Positions 56,097-64,000 of a stretch of DNA of 64,000 nt are shown piece by piece. The notes under the pieces are model-generated. The model was not told the origin of the DNA. It did not search any database and worked only from the letters and a program-made list of their open reading frames with translations. Each line of letters opens with the position of its first letter. Within the stretch, counting starts at the first letter, position 1. Source of the stretch: Metaphire vulgaris. Lineage: Eukaryota > Annelida > Clitellata > Crassiclitellata > Megascolecidae. A program made the translations under genes and the position numbers. The stretch spans positions 5,364,516 to 5,428,515 of the forward strand of contig CM030872.1 of the NCBI GenBank assembly GCA_018105865.1. The letters run 5' to 3'.

Positions 56097-56177
56097 AGTG
56101 TTCGCGCAGTCTTTTTAACGAGTTACCACTATAATCTTGACGTTCTCTTACTTACTTACTTACAATAAAGAAACTTC

Positions 56178-56531
56178 TTGGGACGCAGGACCTTGACCTC
56201 CAAAAGGCCATATATGTGCGTCGAGCGCAGTAGGCGACCTCGCGCCAATTCAGAGCATGATGAACGCTTTACGTCGGAAGTCCGAACCTTGCCGAACGAC
56301 AAAGCGAAATCCGAAAGCCGACGCCGCGAGACCAGAGACCAGAGCCAGCGTCGAAGTCAACGCCAGAATCGCCATGATAAAGGTACGAGAGATTCTTGTC
56401 GTTTCTGCGGTCGTCGTCATGAGAATGGCAGATCGAATTGCTCAGCTTTTGGCGCCATTTGTCGGGCACGCAATGGACGAAATCACTACGCCGCTGTTTG
56501 TGAACGAATAACTACTTCACACTCAAGGTAG
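56178..56531 (+). pseudogene. gag: Gypsy gag C-terminus
   Basis: A basic region (SESRRRETRDQSQRRSQRQN) is followed by a two-part zinc knuckle, CRFCGRRHENGRSNCSAFGA then CRARNGRNHYAAVC (CX2CX4HX5C and CX3-type, with the first Cys pair of the second knuckle altered). It binds RNA in the family. The reading frame remains open to 56531. Confidence 0.82.
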
Positions 56532-56559
56532 CATCCGACAACTCTCTGAAGATTTAGAA

Positions 56560-56895
56560 TCAGTATTCGTTTTGAACTCGACTGATGCGCGAGGCAGAGT
56601 GTTTACACACCTTCTAGAAAACGGAATGCGCGTCCGATTTGTGCTCGATTGTAGAAGCACAATCACCGCCATTTCGAAAGCAATCTACGACAATCTTTCA
56701 GATAGGCCTGCGCTGCGCCCAGCGAAATCTGTGCTGAAAATGTTCAACAGTCTGCAGTTGCCGACTGCAGGAATGATCGACGCGATGATCACCCATCCGA
56801 AGACGAGACAACAGCTGTCAGCTCTACGTCACTGCGCAAGAAAGCCCGATCTTGAGCTTGTCGATTTGTCAAGAATTGGATCTTCGCGTCGTTGA
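56560..56895 (+). pseudogene. Gypsy protease-like region
   Basis: NGMRVRFVLDCRSTITAISK: the aspartic protease motif is normally LD(T/C)G(A/S)(T/S); here the Gly is Arg (DCRST), which should abolish activity. Downstream the family's IG region reads only as decayed sequence. Confidence 0.75.
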
Positions 56896-56919
56896 AGCAT
56901 AATATAAGCGCTGCTGAGC

Positions 56920-57878
56920 CGTCGATCCTTAACGGTGGCCGATGTCTTCGCCCGTTTTGGAGTTTTATTCGATGGAAAGCTTGGACTGCTTCAAGGGACA
57001 TTCCACCACGATTTAGATCCATCGTTTCGAGAAGTCCAGCTGCCTCTTCGCCGAACTGCCCTTGCAGTACGACACAGAGCCGAGAAAGAACTACAGAAAT
57101 TGGTGCGCCCAAAAATAATAACACCTGTAACGGATGGGTTTCTGCACTTGTCGTCACTATAAAAAGCAATGGGAATTTACGTCTGTGTCCTGATCCGACA
57201 AGGACCCTGAATCCTGCGCTGATTCGCAGTAAGTATTGTCTACCGACACTGGATGATATTCTGCATAAGCTTTCTGGAGTTGAGGTTTTCAACACCGTCT
57301 ACTGCCAGAATGCGTTCAATTTGTTTGCTCTCGACGAGGAATCGAGTTTCCTTTGTACTTTCGACATCCTATATGGCCGTTATCTCTATAGGCGTATGCC
57401 ATTTGTACTTTGTGTGTCGTCAGGAATCTTTCAATCAAGAATTCTTGCGACGTTTTCGGGACTGAAGGAAGTATTTTGCATCGCTGACGATGCATCGTTG
57501 ATAACAAAAAGTGGAAATTCTCATGCTGAAGCCATGCAGGACCACGACGCGAATCTCATGCCACTTTTTCTTCGCTGCAGAGAGAAGGGGGTGAAATTAA
57601 ACAAAGACAACATGAAATTACATTGTGAAAGCATTACGTTTCTAAGACACGATTTGACCAAAGACGGTCTGAAGTCGTATGCATCCAAGATTGAAGCTAT
57701 CGAGCACTTCGTACAGCCTTCATACAGGCAAGCTTTCCAGCGACTTCTCGGAATGACAAATTACTTAGCCCGTTTCTCTCCTTGTTTCAGCGATGTGACG
57801 TCAGAGTTTCGAGAGTTATTGAAGTCGACAATGAATTCAGATGGGACCAACGTCACAGCGTCGTGTTTGAACAACTAA
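56920..57878 (+). pseudogene. pol: Gypsy reverse transcriptase
   Basis: An upstream frame has LLQGTFHHDLDPSFREVQLP with ELQKLVRPKIITPVTDGF; the main frame has WVSALVVTIKSNGNLRLCPD, YCLPTLDDILHKLSGVEVFN (the D of motif A should be in F-xxD; here TVYCQNAF has C in place of the Asp). FDILYGRYLYRRMPFVLCVS follows, then CIADDASLI, where the family has Y(V/I)DD or ADD, so the last two Asps remain. FLRHDLTKDGLKSYASKIEA and FQRLLGMTNYLARFSP follow. The altered motif A and a frame change make it inactive. Confidence 0.88.
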
Positions 57879-57894
57879 CAGCTATATGTTAAAC

Positions 57895-58185
57895 ACAGCC
57901 CCAGTTTCAAGCTATTGTCACAGTTTTAAGGAAATTTTGATCCAAGCTCAATCAAGTTGACGCAGAGTGGATTTGGAGCTGCTATTTTGAAGGGAAATAA
58001 GGTAATTGAGTTCGCCAGTCGCCCGTTGACTGAAATGGAAATTTACTATGCGCAAACAGAAAAAGAGGCATTAGCTCGACTTTCCGCATTTTAAAGATTC
58101 CACTCTTATGCATATGCACGAAGCGACGTCATCTGTCAAACGGACCATAAGCCATCATTGGCCATTTTGAAAAATCTTTAGCAGC
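57895..58185 (+). pseudogene. Gypsy RNase H region
   Basis: QSGFGAAILKGNKVIEFASR, PLTEMEIYYAQTEKEALARL and VICQTDHKPSLAIL. The E (EKEAL) and D (TDHKP) motifs are recognisable; the first Asp block reads LTQSGFGA where DAS-GLGA is usual, so D is lost. Stops interrupt (58095, 58182). Confidence 0.82.
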
Positions 58186-58477
58186 TGCTCCGAAAATACT
58201 TCAGAGAATGTTACTCCTAATGCAAAAGTATAGCTTCAAATGACGATTCCGCGCGGAGAAAAAATCGATAATAGCTGATATTTTATCGAGAACTTACATT
58301 CCCCGATGCAAAGAACAGATTTCCACAGAGGAAATAACCATTCTCCAGACATGTGACGCTGAGCAGACAGCAGAGATTCGGATGATCACTTCACCTCAAA
58401 CACTGAAGTTAATTACAGAGTATGCCGGTCTGTTGACAGAGCAAATTCTCAATGGATGGACTTAGGATACGAGACAT

Positions 58478-58721
58478 TTGCATGTAGCCATTAAAGCCTA
58501 CTCGACATTCGCTGATGAATTAAGCGTCTGTCGAGATTTGATTTACAAAGCCGATCGTCTCGTCGTACCAGCACCTGCACGCCCGGAGATTTTGAATAGA
58601 CATTCCAGTCACATGGGTTTTAATAGAACCATGAGGTGTGCGAGGGAGTTAGTCTACTGGCCCGGATTGCGTTCTGACATCCAACAGAGACTTTAAAGGT
58701 GTTGCATCTGCACAGTGAAGA
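58478..58721 (+). pseudogene. Gypsy integrase zinc-binding region
   Basis: 72 codons: LIYKADRLVVPAPARPEILN, RHSSHMGFNRTMRCARELVY, WPGLRSDIQ, then CCIC after a stop. This is the H-x3-H...C-x2-C fold that begins Ty3 integrases. The catalytic core is not downstream here; the matching segment PWERIARDIFTF is at 62655. Confidence 0.85.
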
Positions 58722-58832
58722 AATTAAATTTTTGGAGGCCCGGTACAAATATTTCCATGGAGGCCACCCGGCGCCATCGTGGTCACTTAACGAAGTAAAA
58801 ATAAACAAACATAATTGAAAAAGTAGGCAATT
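58722..58832. other. Left edge of the block splitting the Gypsy
   Basis: Holds TGGAGGCCCGGTACA; a similar AGAGGCCCGGTACCG is near 62525, on the right edge, in the same orientation. Element type not determined. Confidence 0.4.
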
Positions 58833-59225
58833 CAATTATTATTATTATTATCTACGACACTTTATTTTGCGCAGTAACATAACTGGAGCTAAAGTCAAGA
58901 GCGCTTTACAGAGGAGTCACTTAAAATAGATGTTAAATAAGTGTGTCTTTAGGAGCTTCTCAAAACAGCCGACCGGCTTCGCATTAATAACATCGCTCGG
59001 CAACGAGTTCCACAGGGATGGATTTCCCCGCGTGACTGATCTGTCACCGAACACGGCGGTCTTTGAAGGCGGAGGGACGATCAACAATGTCCGGCTACTG
59101 GATGGAAGTTCCGCGCGTCTGTCGTTCGTCGTTGCCCTACATACGAGTGTTGATATGTAGTCAGGACAGGTGGTGTCGTTCAGGGCCCGATAGGTAATCA
59201 GGCATCGCTTGTAGGTGATGCCTTC
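58833..59225 (-). mobile_element. LINE family E 3' end, second copy
   Basis: An ATT-repeat tail, then the same UTR and coding end as 12100-12495 (DVINAKPVGCFEKLLKTHLF on the minus strand). About 90% similar by eye. Confidence 0.88.
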
Positions 59226-59514
59226 AATGCCATTAACTTCAACTGAAATAAACTTGCATTGAATTTGCAGTCATGCAGTTAGTGTACGGGAACTGGGGCA
59301 CGGTCAACCTGTCGTCTGTTTATATTATTAATAGTGTACTGGACCACTAGTGGTAACTCACCGTAACTGGTAATTAGTCTAAATTTGTCTCAACATGTCA
59401 CCGACGACTGTAACAGAGGTCTCCACTAGCTGTGCAAAGTCGATAGTCTTCACGAGCTCATTTCGACGTTCAGTAGGCCTATGGCTAAGGATGACAGGCG
59501 CTCTTGCAGCATGG
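59226..59514. other. No gene recognised
   Basis: No ORF or repeat signature seen. Confidence 0.4.
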
Positions 59515-59930
59515 TAAGTAAAAAAGTAAAATCTCGTTAATTTCTAAAGCGCTTTCAAAAGATGCACCGAAGTAGCTTCTTATTCCTATGCGTTTAATCT
59601 CAAATGAAGTAGCGATAGCCAAAGGTACGTGGGTCATTCATGCCGGGTCATTTAATCAAAAGGGCGAGTGGGCAGGACGCTACAGCTATGGAGAAAATGA
59701 TTTTATAAAGAGAAATTATTTTAGTTTAGAAAGAAAAACACGAGGAGATGTTGCAAGAAGGGGAGACAATTGTGACTCAGAGTTTGTTATTTGGCTTTGA
59801 TGTAGACAGCGAAGAGATATTGGAATTGGTTCCAAAGCTCAGGTGCAGCGTATGACAAAGCACGATTACAAATTTTTTTAATGGTAGAGCATAAGTAGTT
59901 CTTAATCCTTAAATGATCGATCACCAGTAC
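59515..59930 (-). mobile_element. LINE family A 3' UTR, divergent copy
   Basis: AGTAAAAAAGTAAAATCTCG then AATTTCTAAAGCGC: the family A tail with more mismatches than other copies, followed by the matching UTR with GGTTCCAAAGCTCAGGTG and AAAGCACGATTACAAATTT. Confidence 0.75.
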
Positions 59931-60561
59931 AATTGGAAACTGGCAAAGTCACATAGATTGTGAGGGCGTCAGATACATTCTCGCGCTTCTGTATGAAGCT
60001 GTCTAACGCCCCTCTGCTGAGCACCTACTTCTTTGAAATGGCGCTTCACAGCCCGCTTCTCAGCACCCGATGTAAACCGGCGAAACCGCTTAGTCATTGC
60101 TGAATTTCTGTTACAGTATAACCAGTGCTTGTTTTCTACCGGAAACTTCCTCCAGAAAATTTTAATTTAGAATTTTAATTAATTTAATTATTTAATTATT
60201 TTAGTTTTTCAAGTTGTAACTGGCTATATGATCTGCTAGATATCAGCGTGCCTACGTATCCACGTATTATGACTTATTTCATATTTTATATTTATTTAAC
60301 TTATTTAAGTGTTAATTCTGATTAATTTAATCATAAATGAAGATGAGTTCCGGCACCTTTAAAAAAACACTAAGTATAACTAAAATGTGTAGTAGTTTCC
60401 CAAAAAGATCACCGTCGCGGTGTTACGCATTTCACGATAAAACCAATGAGACTTCAAGTCGAGTTACGGAGTTAGTCTGTATGCAATTGCCATTTCAAGG
60501 GCACGGAGCCATACAAATACACATACTCCTCCCTTGCCCCACGCTTCTTAACCGGTGGTAA
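59931..60561. other. No gene recognised
   Basis: A small frame at 60337-60561 has no domain. AT-rich at 60160-60330. Confidence 0.4.
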
Positions 60562-60569
60562 GAAGTGAC

Positions 60570-61110
60570 CAGTGATGAGTAACTAGTTAACTAATTAGTT
60601 ACTAACTAAATGTTTAACTAAAAAATTTGAGTCATCTTCATAGTTGAATTAAATATTGTTATTATTAATTGTTATTATTATATTCAAATTTTAAAAAATG
60701 CTAGTTTAACTGAAATTTTGTAGTTAATAACTAAATAATTTAATTTAAATGTTTTAGTTGTTGTTGTCCCGAATTCTCAATAACAGTACCTTTTCTATTT
60801 ATTTATTTATTTCTGGGTCATTTTTTCCAAGCAAACTCGAGAAACTTCTGTTCCTGCAGTCTAGACTAAAACTTAAATATTAAATAGACAATGATTAATG
60901 AATTCGATGATTCATTGACTGAGCATCGCATATATTTCATGATACCTTGGAAATAGTTGTAAAATTAGTTGCAAAAAGTCTAATTATATATTTTTTAGTT
61001 TAGTTAACTATTTAAGAAAGTTAGTTTGCAACTAAAAGAATAAATACTTATTTCTTGTTTAAATTTAGTTGTAGTTAAACTAATGTTTTGTAGTTAGTTG
61101 CCCATCGCTG
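60570..61110. mobile_element. hAT MITE with AGTTA-rich ends, 541 bp
   Basis: CAGTGATGAGTAACTAG at the left, inverse CAGCGATGGGCAACTAA at the right. The duplication gaagtgac/gaaatgac (60562-60569, 61111-61118) matches at 7 of 8. AGTTA/TAACTA motifs recur for about 100 bp inside each end. Non-coding, very AT-rich. Confidence 0.9.
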
Positions 61111-61289
61111 GAAATGACCGTCGCTGCACAGGTACTCAGGCTGAGTCAGGCTGAGTCCTCTAATCTGCATAAGGAAGCAATGCACAAACCGGTCAGAGTC
61201 CAGCCATACCATTAATTTAGGTCAGCTAAACCCGGGTATATGAGGTATAGGCGTAGACATAACATAGAGCATGCATTTCAATACTAATC

Positions 61290-62380
<1,091 letters not shown>

Positions 62381-62574
62381 CCATGTCCAAACACCACCAA
62401 AGTTTGACCGGTACCAGCATCCATGCATATCTCCGAAAATAAATTACTTTAAAGAAATAGATAATTAAAACTCCTTTTAAAAATTATTATTAGAAAAGAC
62501 AGGCCCTAAATTTGTATTTTGAAGAGAGGCCCGGTACCGATGTACCAGTCGGTACTGTGGAAAATCCGCAACTG

Positions 62575-62822
62575 CATACGCAACCGTTTCGAGAAAAAGT
62601 TGCCTTTCAAAGACAACTATTAATAATCTAATCCACCGCCGTCAAGACCGTGGGAGCGAATTGCTCGCGACATCTTTACATTTCATCAAAAAGACTTCTT
62701 GGTATGTGTGGACCATCTATCAAATTTCCTCGTAATTGATAGGCTTCCTTCGAAAGCAGTTTCAAACATTATATATTGTTTGCGCCAACATTTCAGTCGC
62801 CACGGGATACCAGCCTACGTGC
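62575..62822 (+). pseudogene. Gypsy integrase core fragment, continuing 56161-58721
   Basis: PPSRPWERIARDIFTFHQKD, then FLVCVDHLSNFLVIDRLPSK and FSRHGIPAYV: the start of the Ty3 integrase catalytic core with its first Asp (RDIFTF) and the usual V(D)HLSN strand. It breaks off before the second Asp, where LINE A begins at about 62826. Order and orientation agree with the Gypsy fragment ending at 58721. Confidence 0.82.
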
Positions 62823-64000
62823 ATAAGTAATTAAGTAAAATCTCGTGGATTTCTATAGCGCCTTGGCAACAGCACAACAGTAGCTACTTATTCTAAGGTG
62901 CTCAGCCTTTCTTGAAATAGCCATGGGAAAGGTATATGATCAGCCAGGCAATAGTCAACATCCAAAGGACAGTGAGGCTATGGAGGAAAAGATTTAAGAA
63001 AAAGGAAGGATTTAACTTTAGACCTGAAGACTTGAGGAGATAGTGCAGGAATTATAGGAAATGGGGACTCAGATTTTATTGTTTGAGATGCGTGCGAAGG
63101 GAAGCTGGGATCGAGTTCCAAAGTTCAGGTGAGGCGTATGAGAAGGCACGGTTGCAGATTTTCAGGGATGACTGTTTCAGTGGGCGTGGTAGAGTGAGGT
63201 AGGATGAGGAACGTGTGGGTCGAGGAGGCTGAAGGGTTAATTGTGATCTAAGGTAGACAGGTTTTGATGACTGAAATGAGCTATATGTAAGTGTTATTAT
63301 CTTATATTGGATACGTTCAGTTATTTTAAGCCAATGTAACGATTTTAGTATGGATAAAATATTGGAAAATTTAGGTGACTTAGTAACAGCGCGAGCTAGT
63401 GCATTCTTAATGAGTGCAATTTCTTGATGGAGGCTTAGGAAAGGTTAAAGTAGAGGGAATTACAGTAATCTAATTTGGAGTGGACTACTGAGGTGGCAAT
63501 TGTGGAGGAAGTTTTTGTATCAAGGGAAGGACGTAGGTGAGGATGGTTATGAATATGAACATAGCAGGTTTTTGAAAGTTTGCGATTAAAAGTTTAGAAA
63601 ATTCAAACTCATGTCTGGTGTGCGATAGGGCTCAGCGGTGTGGTGTAAAGGCTGAACAGTACAGACCCAAGAACAGAAAAGTTGTGATTCAAAGTTTAGC
63701 AACAAATAAATGTTGAATCCGAGATTTCTTGCAGTTGGAACAGGGGTTATTGTAGCAGGGGTTATTGTGGCGTCAGGAGCCAAAAGTAGCTTAGGATTGT
63801 CAATTTTGTTGAGTTGTTGAGGTAGTCCACTTAAAAGAAACTCTGTCTTAGATGGGTTGAGAGCGAGGAGATTAGATGACATCCATGCAGAGATTGATGA
63901 GAATTCAAATTCAAGCTCAACAATAGACAATAGATGCATTAAATGAAGGAGGTGAGAAGGAAAGGAATAACTGAATGTCATCGGCAGGGTGGGATTTGTA
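62823..64000 (-). mobile_element. LINE family A, running off the window
   Basis: Tail TAAGTAATTAAGTAAAATCT then CGTGGATTTCTATAGCGC. The minus strand codes SNLLALNPSKTEFLLSGLPQ and NKIDNPKLLLAPDATITPAT (63586-63981). The RT motif C region falls at the window edge. It interrupts the Gypsy integrase. A small duplicated ACAGTACAGACCCAAGAACA scrap near 63640 is out of place, suggesting rearrangement. Confidence 0.9.

Larger units (their letters stand above)
53355..56160 (+). mobile_element. CR1-type LINE related to family B, endonuclease to 3' end
   Basis: 2.8 kb on +: endonuclease, linker, RT and C-terminus, 3' UTR (GTGTTCGCGCAGT, CGAGTTACCAC) related to family B, and a TTAC tail (56148-56164). 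GC-richer than the other LINEs here. Several frameshifts, plus a foreign insert at about 54430-54560. 5' truncated within the endonuclease. Confidence 0.9.
56161..58721 (+). mobile_element. Gypsy (Ty3-like) retrotransposon, coding region broken
   Basis: Order on +: gag zinc knuckle (56390-56520), protease-like region (56570-56895), reverse transcriptase (57120-57650), RNase H (57900-58175), integrase HHCC (58478-58720). The DDE integrase core is displaced to 62575-62822 by later insertions. No LTR was found on either side. The gag N-terminus is absent or lost in the LINE to the left. Clade not assigned. Confidence 0.88.

Noticed and set aside
56161..58721. Endogenous retrovirus with envelope
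   Set aside because: No envelope-like frame was found; domain order is that of a Gypsy retrotransposon and every domain is damaged.

Overview
This is animal (metazoan) genomic DNA, very probably from an aquatic invertebrate. The evidence is an intron-containing RBCC-NHL (TRIM) gene with canonical splice sites and a polyadenylation signal, initiator-tRNA-primed Copia elements, many CR1/L2-type LINEs, Helitron, piggyBac, mariner, MULE and hAT elements, and abundant trinucleotide microsatellites. Phylum cannot be fixed from this window. There is no bacterial-style operon, CRISPR array or rRNA.

The only convincing host gene is on the minus strand. Exon 1 (46092-46448) encodes a RING finger and the first half of B-box 1. 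A last large exon (15188-16860) encodes the rest of B-box 1, B-box 2, a coiled coil and six NHL repeats. The two fit together in frame across a 29.2 kb intron (16861-46091) made almost entirely of nested transposons. The big exon has one apparent frameshift before the first NHL repeat, either a sequence error or recent damage.

Layout on + coordinates. 1-15 kb (downstream of the gene): an hAT with intact ends (455-1581), a Copia element carrying a LINE insertion (2126-6780), a MULE/FLYWCH relic, LINE fragments, a second hAT (9853-10868), LINE remnants with AT microsatellites, and a 214 bp MITE with a perfect target duplication. 15.2-16.9 kb: the large TRIM-NHL exon. 16.9-46.1 kb (its intron): a long-TIR element, a Copia RNase H relic, a 2.8 kb LINE with a MITE inside, a mariner, a 2.5 kb LINE, paired TAGGGTTGCCAG elements, a five-level nest (27.3-32.3 kb), a SINE, a third Copia element, a piggyBac with palindromic subterminal repeats, and a LINE duplicated in tandem (41.0-45.9 kb). 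46.1-46.5 kb: RING exon. 47-64 kb (upstream): more LINE fragments, microsatellites, a Helitron-like element, an hAT in a LINE, a CR1-type LINE with endonuclease and RT, and a Gypsy element whose integrase is cut into pieces by later insertions.

LINE family letters used below: A (tail AGTAAAATCTCGTGGATT), B (GTTCACGC...CGAGTTA...(AAT)n), C ((AATGT)n), D ((GATT)n), E, F, G, H, I and J (other CR1/L2/Jockey-like), and R1 and R2 (endonuclease-RT families ending in GAT repeats or in an NYC-type C-terminus). These are working labels. All mobile elements read here are visibly broken. I did not find a convincing novel host system; the most useful observations are the TE-filled intron, the insertion stratigraphy, and several small non-autonomous elements with exact ends.
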